DNA of 64,000 nucleotides from Pacificibacter marinus (GCF_900109555.1 NZ_FNZV01000006.1:62001-126000); one strand, 5' to 3'. Positions 52,203 through 62,098 are shown, counted from the first letter of the stretch. Notes: a model not told the origin generated them from the letters alone. A program made the numbers and translations.

Positions 52203-54176
52203 ATGGCACAGCATGTTAATATAACCCGCAGGACATTTTTGTCCCAAACCATCACAGGGACTGCCTTGATTGCATTACATCCCTTTTCCGCACGCGCAGG
52301 AACAAATCAAGCCCATTTGCGCATAATGGAAACGACGGACCTTCACGTCCACGTGTTTCCATACGATTATTATGCTGACCGCCCCTCAGATGCTGTAGGT
52401 CTGGCGCGCACGGCCGCTCATATAAATAACGTGCGTGCCCAAGCGCACAACTCGATTTTGGTCGACAATGGCGATCTTTTGCAGGGCAATCCAATGGGGG
52501 ATTATATTGCTTACGAGCGGGGCATGAAAGACGGCGATCTGCACCCGATCATCGCAGCGATGAACACGATTGGATTTGACGTATCGACACTGGGTAACCA
52601 CGAATTCAACTACGGCCTTGATTTCTTACTTAAATCGCTAAACGGTGCAAACTTTCCGATTGTATCGGCTAACGTCGTCAAAGAAATGGGGCGCACGCCG
52701 CTTGCAGACACAACACTGATTAAACCGTATGTGATTCTTGACCGCGAGATCACCGATGGAACGGGGCAAAAGCACCCGATCAAAATCGGCCTGATCGGAT
52801 TTGTCCCACCCCAAATAATGACTTGGGATCGTCGCCATCTAGAAGGCAACGTGCAAGTGCGCGACATCGTTGACACCGCCCGCGCCTATATTCCCGAGAT
52901 GAAAGAAAAGGGCGCAGACCTAATTATCGCGCTCAATCATTCTGGCATTAGCGCGGCAAAACACACCGAAGGCATGGAAAATGCCAGTGTCCCGCTTGCC
53001 GAACTTGATGGCATTGACGCGCTGGTCACAGGGCATTCCCATCTCGTTTTCCCCTCACCCGCGTTCGATGGCATGGCAGGTGTCGATGCTAAAAACGGGC
53101 TAATCCACGGGAAACCGACGACAATGGGCGGATTTTGGGGGTCTCATCTTGGTTTGATTGACCTGATGATTGAGCGCGACGGTACCGAGTGGCGAGTTGT
53201 CACATCGACGGTTGAAACACGGCCCATTTCAGAGCGCAACGATGAAGGCGCGCTCGTTCCTTTGGTGGAAAGTGACACTGCCGTTGTGGCCTCTGTCGCC
53301 AAAGCCCATGATGAAACCTTGGCCTATGTGCGACGTGCTGTTGGCAAAACGGCCACCCCTTTGCATTCATATTTCGCATTGGTTGCGGATGATCCCAGTG
53401 TGCAAATCGTATCGAATGCACAGCTTTGGTATCTCAACGATATGCTCAAAGGCACCATTCACGACGGACTGCCCTTGCTGTCCGCAGCCGCACCATTCAA
53501 AGCGGGTGGGCGAGCAGGGCCAGACTATTTCACGGATGTAGCCCCTGGAAAAGTGGCGATCAAAAATGTGGCCGATCTGTACCTTTATCCCAATACCATT
53601 CGTGCTGTGCGCATCAACGGTGCCCAACTCAAGGGCTGGCTTGAACGCTCTGCCGGCATATTCTTGCAAGTCAAAGTGGGTGGGCAAGATCGCCCCCTCA
53701 TCAATCCCGATTTTCCATCTTACAACTTTGATATCATCGACGGTGTCACCTATAAAATTGATGTCAGTCAGCCCCCTCGGTTTGCCCCCAAGGGCGAACT
53801 GATGAATGCTACAGCCACGCGCATCATAGACCTCGCCTATCAGGGCACACCTGTGACAGATAACATGGAATTCATCGTGGCCACCAACAACTACCGCGCT
53901 GGCGGCGGTGGCAGTTTTCCGGGTGCAGATGGATCAACGATCATCTTTGAGGGCCCTGACACCAACCGCGACATCATTGTACGTTACATCGTTGAACAAG
54001 GCACGGTTGACCCAAAAGCCGACAACAACTGGACGTTCGCCCCCTTGGAAAACACAACGGTTCTGTTTGATACGGGCCCCAATGCCATCAAACACTTGAA
54101 TGAATTGACCAGCATTCAAGTTGAACCCGCAGGTGAAGGCCCAAACGGCTTTGCACGGTTTCGTATTTCACTTTAG
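52203..54176 (+). CDS. cpdB: 2',3'-cyclic-nucleotide 2'-phosphodiesterase / 3'-nucleotidase
   Basis: CpdB hydrolyses 2',3'-cyclic nucleotides and 3'-nucleotides in the periplasm, recovering phosphate and nucleosides. The 657-residue precursor has a Tat-like signal (NITRRTFLSQTITGTALIAL), a calcineurin-like metallophosphatase domain (TTDLHVHVFPYDYY, VDNGDLLQGNP, LGNHEFNYG, NHSG and TGHSHLVFP), and a 5'-nucleotidase C-terminal domain with NNYRAGGGG. It lacks close partners. GAGG precedes the ATG by five bases. Confidence 0.93.
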   Translation: MAQHVNITRRTFLSQTITGTALIALHPFSARAGTNQAHLRIMETTDLHVHVFPYDYYADRPSDAVGLARTAAHINNVRAQAHNSILVDNGDLLQGNPMGDYIAYERGMKDGDLHPIIAAMNTIGFDVSTLGNHEFNYGLDFLLKSLNGANFPIVSANVVKEMGRTPLADTTLIKPYVILDREITDGTGQKHPIKIGLIGFVPPQIMTWDRRHLEGNVQVRDIVDTARAYIPEMKEKGADLIIALNHSGISAAKHTEGMENASVPLAELDGIDALVTGHSHLVFPSPAFDGMAGVDAKNGLIHGKPTTMGGFWGSHLGLIDLMIERDGTEWRVVTSTVETRPISERNDEGALVPLVESDTAVVASVAKAHDETLAYVRRAVGKTATPLHSYFALVADDPSVQIVSNAQLWYLNDMLKGTIHDGLPLLSAAAPFKAGGRAGPDYFTDVAPGKVAIKNVADLYLYPNTIRAVRINGAQLKGWLERSAGIFLQVKVGGQDRPLINPDFPSYNFDIIDGVTYKIDVSQPPRFAPKGELMNATATRIIDLAYQGTPVTDNMEFIVATNNYRAGGGGSFPGADGSTIIFEGPDTNRDIIVRYIVEQGTVDPKADNNWTFAPLENTTVLFDTGPNAIKHLNELTSIQVEPAGEGPNGFARFRISL

Positions 54177-54273
54177 TCCCATATTTCGCAACGATTTCGG
54201 CCTAAAGCTCCGCAAATACGCTAAAACAGATTTCGCGCCACCCTCTTGCGAATCCGCTAAATGTCACTTATGT

Positions 54274-54378
54274 GGTGCCTTGAGAGGTTGGCGCGGGCGA
54301 GCGCCTCGCCAACCCGGTCAGATCCGGAAGGAAGCAGCCGCAACGAGTCCCGTTTGGGTCGCTGTCCAGCCTCTCACC
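54274..54378 (+). ncRNA. ffs: Signal recognition particle RNA (small bacterial type)
   Basis: The stretch folds as a single long hairpin: GGTG at 54274 pairs with CACC at 54375, GAGAGG with CCTCTC, and the apical domain contains the SRP signature GGTCAGATCCGGAAGGAAG followed by CAGCC (54315-54338), which binds Ffh. The ends are set by the outer pairs and may be off by a few bases. It lies between cpdB and rsgA; in related genomes the RNA is often near dnaX, which is the case here. Confidence 0.95.
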
Positions 54379-54511
54379 TATCCCCAATAAAAGCGCTAAC
54401 AACCATCGTACAAATGCCACGACCAGAATCCGTTTTGCCCTTGCGTGCGCTTGCCCCTTGCCGTGCGCGCCTTGCTGCGCATTATGGCCTCATGATCAAA
54501 AGAAAATCAGT

Positions 54512-55558
54512 ATGACTCCGTTCTTTGAAGCTCTCGGCTGGTCCGAGCAATTTTTGGCGCAAATGAGCGACAGTGACATCGAAACTCTGACGCCAGTGCG
54601 TCTCACCGAAGTGCGCCGCAATCGTGTGATTGGGCTTGATGCGCAAAACGAGCGTGTTGATTTGGCACTGTCCGGCGACAATGTAGCCACCGATATGGCA
54701 GTTGGGGATTTTGTACTCAGCGATGGCCAACGCCTTGTGCGGGTGCTGAGCCGCAAGTCTGTCATCTCTCGTAAAGCGGCGGGGCATACCTCGCAAGCAC
54801 AGCTTATTGCCGCCAATATCGACACCTTGTTTATTGTCACGTCGTGCAACGCAGACTTCAACGAAGCCCGCCTTGAGCGCTATGTTGCCTTGGCGATCGA
54901 GGCCGAAACCAACCCTGTGATTGTCATGACCAAAGCGGATATGTCTTTGGGTGATCCACAAAGTTACATTGACCGCGCCCATGCCATTTCAGACCGCGTC
55001 ACGGCGCTGGCCCTGAATTCAAAAGACCCGAATGATGTCGCAAAACTGAACGAATGGTGCGGACCGGGGCAAACCGTTGCACTGGTTGGTTCATCTGGGG
55101 TTGGCAAATCCACCATCGGGCGCACCCTAACGGGCGAAGACCTATTGACTGCTGACATCCGAGAAGACGACGCAAAGGGACGCCATACAACAACAGCGCG
55201 CTCAATGCACTTGATGCACGCAGGCGGCTGGATGATCGACACCCCGGGGATGCGCGAGCTTGCTTTGCATGATGCCGCCGCTGGGATTGCGACCTTGTTT
55301 GAAGACATCACGGATTTGATCACAGAATGTAAGTTCTCTGATTGCCAACATAAAACCGAACCGGGCTGTGCCATTCTTGCGGCAATCGACGCTGGCACTT
55401 TATCGCACGATCGCCTGAACCGTTGGCAAAAATTGCGCGATGAAGATGCGACAAACACTGGGACCATTGCGACAGCCAAAGAGCGTGGGCGCAAGTTCAG
55501 CAAGGTAAAACGCACAGCTTTCAAAGCAAAACGTGTGCGGCGCGGCGAGATCGAGTAA
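54512..55558 (+). CDS. rsgA: Ribosome small subunit-dependent GTPase A
   Basis: RsgA checks and matures the 30S subunit. The 348-residue protein has an OB-fold, then a circularly permuted GTPase with the order G4 (TKAD, 140-143), G1 (GSSGVGKST, 193-201), G2 (GRHTTT, 223-228) and G3 (DTPG, 243-246), and a C-terminal zinc site formed by Cys273, Cys278, His280 and Cys286. The basic tail is Lys/Arg-rich (FSKVKRTAFKAKRVRR). Start at 54512 has only a weak AAAAGAAAA upstream. Confidence 0.93.
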   Translation: MTPFFEALGWSEQFLAQMSDSDIETLTPVRLTEVRRNRVIGLDAQNERVDLALSGDNVATDMAVGDFVLSDGQRLVRVLSRKSVISRKAAGHTSQAQLIAANIDTLFIVTSCNADFNEARLERYVALAIEAETNPVIVMTKADMSLGDPQSYIDRAHAISDRVTALALNSKDPNDVAKLNEWCGPGQTVALVGSSGVGKSTIGRTLTGEDLLTADIREDDAKGRHTTTARSMHLMHAGGWMIDTPGMRELALHDAAAGIATLFEDITDLITECKFSDCQHKTEPGCAILAAIDAGTLSHDRLNRWQKLRDEDATNTGTIATAKERGRKFSKVKRTAFKAKRVRRGEIE

Positions 55559-55621
55559 ACCAAGGTTGCGACTTGGCCCCTGCCCGCATACCTTAACCCC
55601 AAGAGATTGAGGGATCACAAC

Positions 55622-57388
55622 ATGACCGAGACGAACACAGGCTATAAGGTTCTGGCGCGAAAATATCGCCCTGAAACCTTTGCGGATCTTGTTGGCCAAG
55701 ACGCCATGGTGCGCACGCTGAAAAACGCGTTTGAAGCTGATCGAATCGCACAAGCATTTATCATGACCGGCATTCGTGGCACGGGCAAAACCACCACCGC
55801 GCGGATCATCGCAAAGGGACTGAATTGCATTGGCCCTGATGGAAAAGGCGAACCGACAACACAACCTTGTGGACAGTGTAAGCCCTGCATCGGCATCTCC
55901 GAGGGGCGGTTCTTTGATGTGCTTGAAATTGATGCCGCGTCCTCAACCGGCGTCGACAACATCCGTGAATTGAATTCCATGGCCCGCACCCGCCCTGCCG
56001 AGGGGCGCTATAAGATTTTCATCATCGATGAGGTGCACATGTTGTCGACAGCGGCGTTCAACGCGCTGCTGAAAACGCTTGAAGAACCCATGGCTCACAC
56101 GAAATTCATCATGGCCACGACCGAAATTCGCAAAGTGCCTGTGACTGTTCTCTCCCGCTGCCAACGCTTTGATTTGCGCCGGATTGAACCCGAAGTAATG
56201 ATTGCCATGCTGCGCAGAATTGCAACGGCAGAGAATGGCGAAATCAGCGACGAAGCCCTTGCGTTGATCACACGCGCTTCAGAAGGTTCGGCCCGCGATG
56301 CGCAATCCTTGCTCGACCAAGCCATTTCCCACGGCGCGGGAGAAACCACGGTGGAACAAGTGCGCGCCATGTTGGGCCTTGCCGATCGAGGCCGGGTGTT
56401 GGACCTGTTCGATATGATTATGGCTGGCGATGCGGCAGGCGCTTTGGAAGAAATTGGTGGGCAATATGCCGATGGTGCTGATCCTTTGGCGGTGATGCGC
56501 GATTTGGCTGATATCACCCATTGGGTATCCGTGATTAAAATCACGCCAAATGCCGCGGATGACCCCACCATTGGCCCAGACGAGCGCACGCGTGGGCTGA
56601 CCATGGCGGAAAAAATTCCAATGCGGGTATTGTCACGCATGTGGCAAATGCTGCTCAAGGCATTGGAAGAAATTGCAGCGTCCCCCAACGCGATGATGGC
56701 CGCTGAAATGGCTGTGATCCGCCTGACCCATGTGGCCGACCTGCCGATGCCTGATGATTTGGTACGCAAGCTTAATGAACAAAATCCGCCTCCACGCCCC
56801 CCTTCCGGTGGTGGTAGCGGTGGCTCACATGCTGGCGGCGGATCTGTCACTGCGTCGGGCCAATCTATGTCTGGCGGGCAAATCACCCACGGTGCGACCA
56901 TGGTAAGTGGTGCTGCCACAGCTTTAGCTGTTGCACCTGATGAATCACTCGCCCGCTATGGTCGGTTTGAAGATGTCGTCGAATTGGTCCGCCATCACCG
57001 CGATGCCAAGCTGCTGATTGAGATCGAAAACCATGTGAGGCTGGCCAAATTTTCCCCCGGTCGGATCGAATTCGAACCCGCCCATGACGCGCCCCAAGAT
57101 TTGGCTGCGCGCCTTGCCAGCCGATTGCACGCCTTTACGGGTGTGCGCTGGGGCGTCACAATTGCGAAAGCCCCCGAGGGCACCAAAACAATTTTTGAGG
57201 TCAATAACGCAGCCAAGATCGCGCTAGAGGCACAGGCCCGTGCGCATCCGATTGTGGCTAAGGTGTTTGAGCTGTTCCCAGATGCTAAAATTGCCAAAAT
57301 TCGCACGCCTGAAGCGATTGCGCTTGAGGCTGCCGCAGACGCGCTACCCGAGGTCGAGGACGAATGGGATCCTTTTGAAGACGACTAA
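55622..57388 (+). CDS. dnaX: DNA polymerase III subunit gamma/tau
   Basis: DnaX is the clamp-loader motor and replisome organiser. The 588-residue protein has Walker A GIRGTGKTT (50-58), a zinc module with four cysteines (LNCIG, then PCGQCKPC), Walker B FIIDEVHM and the SRC sensor LSRCQRFDLRR, then a Gly/Pro-rich linker (PPPRPPSGGGSGG) and a C-terminal tau-type domain. I see no convincing slippery sequence at the gamma boundary, so probably only the full-length form is made. GAGGGA lies before the ATG at 55622. It heads the dnaX-ybaB-recR group. Confidence 0.95.
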   Translation: MTETNTGYKVLARKYRPETFADLVGQDAMVRTLKNAFEADRIAQAFIMTGIRGTGKTTTARIIAKGLNCIGPDGKGEPTTQPCGQCKPCIGISEGRFFDVLEIDAASSTGVDNIRELNSMARTRPAEGRYKIFIIDEVHMLSTAAFNALLKTLEEPMAHTKFIMATTEIRKVPVTVLSRCQRFDLRRIEPEVMIAMLRRIATAENGEISDEALALITRASEGSARDAQSLLDQAISHGAGETTVEQVRAMLGLADRGRVLDLFDMIMAGDAAGALEEIGGQYADGADPLAVMRDLADITHWVSVIKITPNAADDPTIGPDERTRGLTMAEKIPMRVLSRMWQMLLKALEEIAASPNAMMAAEMAVIRLTHVADLPMPDDLVRKLNEQNPPPRPPSGGGSGGSHAGGGSVTASGQSMSGGQITHGATMVSGAATALAVAPDESLARYGRFEDVVELVRHHRDAKLLIEIENHVRLAKFSPGRIEFEPAHDAPQDLAARLASRLHAFTGVRWGVTIAKAPEGTKTIFEVNNAAKIALEAQARAHPIVAKVFELFPDAKIAKIRTPEAIALEAAADALPEVEDEWDPFEDD

Positions 57389-57462
57389 CAGCGCAAAACA
57401 TACGGTTGAAACCCTGTTTTTGAGATCATATCTCACAGAGGATTTAGAATAAGGAGAGCGAT

Positions 57463-57807
57463 ATGCTCAAAGGACTTAGTGGGCTTGGCGATATGGCCGG
57501 CATGATGAAAAAAGCACAACAAATGCAGCAAGATATGGCTGACATGCAAGAGCAGTTGGAAAACGTGACTGTTGTTGGTGAAAGCGGTGCAGGACTTGTT
57601 AAAGCGACAGCAAACGCCAAAGGCAATCTGACTGCGCTTGATATTGATCCATCGATTTTTCACCCAGACGAGAAAGAAGTGGTCGAGGATTTGATTTTGG
57701 CCGCTATCAAAGACGCCCAAGCCAAAGCATCCGCCAAAGCGCAATCTGAAATGACAAAAATCACCGAAGGTCTTGGGCTTCCGGCTGATTTCAAAATGCC
57801 GTTTTAA
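57463..57807 (+). CDS. YbaB/EbfC nucleoid-associated protein
   Basis: The 114-residue DNA-binding protein has the YbaB core: a long Met/Gln-rich helix (MMKKAQQMQQDMADMQEQL) followed by a beta sheet and a final helix (VVEDLILAAIKDAQAKA). AAGGAG precedes the ATG by six bases. The order dnaX-ybaB-recR is conserved across bacteria and suggests a role in DNA maintenance. Confidence 0.95.
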   Translation: MLKGLSGLGDMAGMMKKAQQMQQDMADMQEQLENVTVVGESGAGLVKATANAKGNLTALDIDPSIFHPDEKEVVEDLILAAIKDAQAKASAKAQSEMTKITEGLGLPADFKMPF

Positions 57808-57816
57808 GGCGCAGAA

Positions 57817-58413
57817 ATGGACGCGGGCAGAAAAGACATTGATGCGCTGATCGACCTGATGGCCAAGCTGCCAGGCCTTGGGCCGCGCTCTGCCCGCCGT
57901 GCCGTTTTGCACCTAATCAAAAAACGTGAACGATTGATGAGCCCACTGGCAGATGCCATGAAGTCCGTGGCGGAAAACGCCCGCGAATGTGTGAAATGCG
58001 GTAATATCGGCACTGGCACGATTTGCGACATCTGCGCCTCTGAAAAGCGCGCCACAGGTGAGATTTGCATCGTTGAAGACGTGGCCGATCTGTGGGCGAT
58101 GGAACGCGCTGCGGTGTTTCGTGGGCGTTATCATGTTCTTGGCGGCACGCTATCGGCGCTTGATGCCATTGGCCCCGAAGAACTGCGTATTCCGCTGCTG
58201 ATCAGTCGTGTGCGCGACGAGGGCGTGACTGAAATCATTCTCGCACTCAACGCCACGATCGATGGCCAGACCACAGCGCATTACATTGCGGATGAACTGG
58301 CGGGTGCCTGCACCGTGACATCCCTAGCCCAAGGTGTGCCGATTGGTGGCGAACTGGATTATCTGGATGATGGGACAATCACAGCGGCCTTGAACGCCCG
58401 CAAAGGGTTTTAG
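57817..58413 (+). CDS. recR: Recombination protein RecR
   Basis: RecR works with RecO and RecF to load RecA at gaps. The 198-residue protein has a helix-hairpin-helix ([17 protein letters not shown]), a four-cysteine zinc motif ([16 protein letters not shown]) and a Toprim domain with [13 protein letters not shown]. It starts 9 bases after ybaB. Confidence 0.97.
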   Translation: MDAGRKDIDALIDLMAKLPGLGPRSARRAVLHLIKKRERLMSPLADAMKSVAENARECVKCGNIGTGTICDICASEKRATGEICIVEDVADLWAMERAAVFRGRYHVLGGTLSALDAIGPEELRIPLLISRVRDEGVTEIILALNATIDGQTTAHYIADELAGACTVTSLAQGVPIGGELDYLDDGTITAALNARKGF

Positions 58414-58452
58414 GCGCACGGCCACAAGTTCAAGCGAACCGCCCCAAAATGC

Positions 58453-58480
58453 AAAAAGCCCACCAAATTGGCAGGCTTTT
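58453..58480. terminator. Bidirectional terminator between recR and trcR
   Basis: AAAAAGCC pairs with GGCTTTT, and CCA with TGG inside, around an AAT loop. A and T runs flank the stem on both sides, so it can serve recR on the plus strand and trcR on the minus strand. Confidence 0.75.
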
Positions 58481-58501
58481 CAATATTATATGCTGGCGCA
58501 T

Positions 58502-59239
58502 TTAGTCTTTGTCGTCATCACTGTCAGGCAAGTTAAAGAAGCTGTCTGCGTCGGGCAGTGGCGCTTCTTTTTCGTCATCAGAATTGTTACCCAAAGTGAA
58601 CGCTTCGAGACCTGAGATTGCTGTTGGGATACGTGGCTCTGCATCCATGCCCAAAGATTGCTCTGTAGACAACAATTTGCGGCGCTCATCGTCTGACATC
58701 GCATTGCCTTCGGCAGCGCGTTTGGCGGCAGCTTTTTGCACAGCAGCATCCAATTCGGATTGTTTACACAACCCCAAAGCAACCGGATCAATCGGCTGCA
58801 TGTTGTTGATGTTCCAGTGCGTGCGCTCTCGGATCGCTTGGATCGTTGGCTTGGTTGTACCAACAAGTTTGGTGATTTGAGCGTCAGCCAATTCAGGATG
58901 GAATTTCACCAACCACAAAATTGAATTCGGGCGATCTTGGCGTTTCGACAAAGGCGTATAGCGTGGACCACGACGTTTTTCTTCACCAGACGCCGCTGGG
59001 TTGAATTTCAACGCCAAACGCGACATCGGATCTGCTTCGGCTTTGGTGATCTCGTCTTGCGTCAGTTGGTTGTTGGCAATCGGGTCAAAGCCCTTAACGC
59101 CAACTGCCACATCGCCATCTGCAATGCCTTGGACCTCAAGCTCGTGCAGGCCACAAAAGGCTGCGATCTGAACAAAGCTGAGTGTCGTGTTGTCGACGAG
59201 CCATACAGCTGTGGCTTTCGCCATAATAGGTTTTGCCAT
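58502..59239 (-). CDS. trcR: Cell cycle transcriptional regulator TrcR (DUF1013)
   Basis: The 245-residue protein is recognised as DUF1013: MAKPIMAKATAVWLVDNTTL at the start and RPNSILWLVKFHPELADAQI in the middle, followed by a KLVGTTKPTIQAIRERTHW helix-turn-helix-like stretch and an acidic tail (PDSDDDKD). In Caulobacter TrcR is a conserved alphaproteobacterial regulator linked to the CtrA cell cycle. AAGGAG precedes the ATG at 59239. It is single and divergent from the RNase T2 gene. Confidence 0.9.
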   Translation of the reverse strand: MAKPIMAKATAVWLVDNTTLSFVQIAAFCGLHELEVQGIADGDVAVGVKGFDPIANNQLTQDEITKAEADPMSRLALKFNPAASGEEKRRGPRYTPLSKRQDRPNSILWLVKFHPELADAQITKLVGTTKPTIQAIRERTHWNINNMQPIDPVALGLCKQSELDAAVQKAAAKRAAEGNAMSDDERRKLLSTEQSLGMDAEPRIPTAISGLEAFTLGNNSDDEKEAPLPDADSFFNLPDSDDDKD

Positions 59240-59376
59240 GGATACTCTCCTTGAATACATAGGCCCAGATACAACTTCTCCGTCGCCTGAAAAGGCTTTC
59301 CCAGAGCGGGACGGTTCACATTGTGGGGGGAACTTGAAGATTGTATACTGCGGATCAATGTCAGAGGAAAGAGAAA

Positions 59377-60018
59377 ATGCGTAAAACAACTGTTACTGGG
59401 CTCACGCTTGCCGGTATGATGGCCGCCACATCTGTTTTCGCTGATGGCGAACCCGCCGGAGATTTCGACTATTACGTGTTGGCAATGTCGTGGTCGCCCA
59501 CGTGGTGCGCACTTGAAGGCGATGACCGCAATTCTCCACAATGCGACAGAAATCTTGGCTGGGTGTTACACGGACTTTGGCCGCAATATGAAAACGGCTG
59601 GCCGTCTTATTGCCATACGTCCGAGCGCGATCCAAGCAAGCAGCAAACAGCCGCAATGGAAGACATCATGGGCACGGATGGCGCTGCTTGGTATCAGTGG
59701 AAAAAACATGGCCGCTGTGCGGGGTTGCCTGCGCAAGAGTATTTGGACACAGCACGCAAAGCCTATGACAACGTGACGCGCCCAGCTGCGTTTCGCAATT
59801 TAGGCAAAGACGTGTTGGTCCCTGCATCCGTTGTGGAACAAGCGTTTATGGGCACCAACGTTGGGCTTGACCGCGATGAGATCACTGTGACGTGCAAAGA
59901 CAATCGTATTCAAGAAGTGCGCATTTGCCTGTCTAAAGATCTTGAACCGCGCACCTGCGGGCAAGACACGATCCGCGATTGCACGCTTGATAAAGCGCGT
60001 TTGGACAAAATCGACTAA
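59377..60018 (+). CDS. Ribonuclease T2 family protein
   Basis: The 213-residue precursor has a signal peptide (cleavage near VFA, residue 22) and the two RNase T2 active-site segments: HGLWPQ (His65) and QWKKHGRC (His111). The canonical second segment has Glu before Trp (EWxKHG); here it is Gln107, so catalysis may be changed. Many cysteines suit disulfides in the periplasm, where the enzyme degrades RNA for nutrients. GAGGAAAGAG precedes the ATG at 59377. Confidence 0.88.
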   Translation: MRKTTVTGLTLAGMMAATSVFADGEPAGDFDYYVLAMSWSPTWCALEGDDRNSPQCDRNLGWVLHGLWPQYENGWPSYCHTSERDPSKQQTAAMEDIMGTDGAAWYQWKKHGRCAGLPAQEYLDTARKAYDNVTRPAAFRNLGKDVLVPASVVEQAFMGTNVGLDRDEITVTCKDNRIQEVRICLSKDLEPRTCGQDTIRDCTLDKARLDKID

Positions 60019-60057
60019 AGTCGATGAAGGGCGGCGAGCATATCTAAGGTTTGCCGC

Positions 60058-61047
60058 CTAACCGACTTTCAACACAATTTTGCCGATATGCGCATTGGTT
60101 TCCATCAGTGCATGCGCCTGCGCGGCATCGGCAAGTGCAAACTCGCTGTGCATCACGGGGCCGACTTGCCCAGCCTCAATCAACGGCCAAACCTGTGCCA
60201 ACAGCGCTTCGGCGATTTTTGCTTTGGCTACGACAGATTGCGGACGCAAAGTCGATCCCGTGACTGTCAAACGCTTGGCCATCACCAGCGCGAAATTGAT
60301 CTCAACTTTTGAACCTGTCAGAAATGCGATATTCACCAAGCGCCCATCAGGACTAAGCGTTTTGATATTGCGCGCAATGTAATCGCCACCCACCATATCC
60401 AAAATCATATTTGCGCCGCCTTCTGTCTTCAGCACATCGACGAAATCTTCATTGCGGTAATTGATCGCCAGATCTGCCCCAAGTCCAATGCAGGCTTCAC
60501 ATTTTTCATCTGATCCAGCGGTCGCAAACACACGCGCACCAAAGGCGCGCGCCAGTTGGATCGCCGTCGTGCCAATGCCAGATGATCCACCATGAACCAA
60601 AAACCGCTCGCCCGCTTTCAAGCCACCGCGCATGAAAACGTTACTCCAAACCGTGAAAAACGTCTCAGGTAAACAAGCTGCCTCTTTGAGCGACAGTCCT
60701 TTGGGAACAGGCAAAGCATGCATGGCAGGCGTGGCAACATATTCGGCATATCCACCACCGGGTAGCAATGCGCAGACTTCGTCACCAACACACCAATCCG
60801 ATACAGCACCGCCACAGGCCACAACTGTACCAGAGCACTCAAGCCCAAGTAAATCTGATGCCCCTGCAGGCGGATCATACAGGCCAGCGCGTTGCAATGC
60901 ATCGGGGCGGTTCACGCCAGCGTAGGCAACTTTGATCACAATTTCATCGGCTTGCGGCACTGGCACTGGGCGCACGCAAAGTCGCAGCACATCTGGCCCG
61001 CCAGCTTGTGTGATTTCGACGGCGGTCATTGAAAGGGGCAAAGACAT
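60058..61047 (-). CDS. NAD(P)H-quinone oxidoreductase (zinc-free MDR family)
   Basis: The 329-residue protein is a zinc-independent medium-chain oxidoreductase: YAGVNRPDALQRAGLYDPPA, GLECSGTV, and FLVHGGSSGIGTTAIQLARA (NADPH binding). The RPDALQR pattern is typical of the PIG3/TP53I3-like quinone reductases. Its ATG shares a base with the coq9 stop (TGATG), so it is expressed with coq9, which suggests a link to quinone metabolism. Confidence 0.9.
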   Translation of the reverse strand: MSLPLSMTAVEITQAGGPDVLRLCVRPVPVPQADEIVIKVAYAGVNRPDALQRAGLYDPPAGASDLLGLECSGTVVACGGAVSDWCVGDEVCALLPGGGYAEYVATPAMHALPVPKGLSLKEAACLPETFFTVWSNVFMRGGLKAGERFLVHGGSSGIGTTAIQLARAFGARVFATAGSDEKCEACIGLGADLAINYRNEDFVDVLKTEGGANMILDMVGGDYIARNIKTLSPDGRLVNIAFLTGSKVEINFALVMAKRLTVTGSTLRPQSVVAKAKIAEALLAQVWPLIEAGQVGPVMHSEFALADAAQAHALMETNAHIGKIVLKVG

Positions 61048-61781
61048 CAGTGGCTTTCTGTTTGATGAGACGTTTTTGAGTTGGATGCAGTGCCAGATTT
61101 TGTGCCCGGCACATCATCACGACGCACGCCTGCTGGCGCTTTAATCGTTCCTAAAATCGCATTGGGCAATGCAAAAAGCGCTGACAAAGCTTTGTTATCA
61201 CGCACACCAGCTTTGGCTTTCTCAAACGACATCACATCATCGATACGCCGATCAAGGAAAGCTTTTGTATCGCTGAACCCTTCGCTGTCATCCCCCAGCC
61301 AAAACAAGACTGTCGATGTGAATACCGCAGACAATGTCGCGCGTTTTGTGTACCAATTCACATCGTCCGATGTGTCACCTAAAGCATTCCAAATTGCATC
61401 AGCCGTTTCCCAAACCAAACGTACGCCCTCGGGCGCGCAGTAGGGCAATGAGAACAGTGTCATGCCACGACGCACAACTTCGCGGTCTACCGCAGCAATG
61501 CGCAACCAAACGGCATGAGCGATCTTATCACGAAACCGCATCGTGCTCATGTCAGCGTCGTCAAGCGCCGCGATCATCGCGCGGTCCCCGCCTTTATGAT
61601 ATGCTGCAGCCAAATCAATCGATCCGCGCGGCGCCGCGACACGCGCCATTTGCTCAGGCACCCCCGAATCAGCCACGGCGGCCTTGAACGTTTGCGGCCC
61701 CCAGCCATCGAAAACGACATGGGGAATCGCAGCTTCGACCAGTTTTTCACGGGTTGAATCGGGGTAAGCGGTGCTTTGCAT
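61047..61781 (-). CDS. COQ9 family protein (ubiquinone biosynthesis)
   Basis: This 244-residue protein matches COQ9: REKLVEAAIPHVVFDGWG at the start resembles a TetR-like helix bundle, and the C-terminal RRIDDVMSFEKAKAGVRDN is the lipid-binding region. COQ9 helps COQ7-type hydroxylation of ubiquinone precursors. AGGAG precedes the ATG at 61781. It is the first gene in an operon with a quinone oxidoreductase. Confidence 0.9.
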   Translation of the reverse strand: MQSTAYPDSTREKLVEAAIPHVVFDGWGPQTFKAAVADSGVPEQMARVAAPRGSIDLAAAYHKGGDRAMIAALDDADMSTMRFRDKIAHAVWLRIAAVDREVVRRGMTLFSLPYCAPEGVRLVWETADAIWNALGDTSDDVNWYTKRATLSAVFTSTVLFWLGDDSEGFSDTKAFLDRRIDDVMSFEKAKAGVRDNKALSALFALPNAILGTIKAPAGVRRDDVPGTKSGTASNSKTSHQTESH

Positions 61782-61891
61782 CGGATCTCTCCTTTTGGGC
61801 CTATGCACATGGTAGACAAGCTAGCGCGGCTTTGCTATAGGGCGATCTCCTGCAATTCATGCAAATCTAACTAGGAAGGTGGTGACACCAC

Positions 61892-62098
61892 ATGCAGGTT
61901 AGCGTTCGCGACAACAATGTCGATCAAGCTCTCCGTGCCCTGAAGAAAAAACTTCAGCGCGAAGGCGTTTTCCGTGAAATGAAGCTTAAGCAACATTTCG
62001 AGAAACCCTCCGTCAAAAAAGCACGCGAGAAAGCCGAAGCAGTCCGCCGTGCTCGCAAGTTGGCTCGTAAAAAAGCTCAACGCGAAGGCATGCTCTAG
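61892..62098 (+). CDS. rpsU: 30S ribosomal protein S21
   Basis: The 68-residue protein is unmistakable: [20 protein letters not shown] followed by a Lys/Arg-rich helical tail ([15 protein letters not shown]). S21 helps initiate translation on the small subunit. AGGAAGGTGGTG lies just upstream. It is followed by a strong terminator and divergent from coq9. Confidence 0.98.
   Translation: MQVSVRDNNVDQALRALKKKLQREGVFREMKLKQHFEKPSVKKAREKAEAVRRARKLARKKAQREGML

Noticed and set aside
56605-56620. Six-A run in dnaX as a possible programmed frameshift site
   Set aside because: It sits near codon 329, well before the expected gamma boundary, lacks an A-AAA-AAG heptamer and has no clear downstream stem. 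Full-length tau only is more likely.
60028-60060. GGCGGC/GCCGCC hairpin after the RNase T2 gene
   Set aside because: The stem is 6 bp with a 17-base loop and has no T tract, so I do not call it a terminator.
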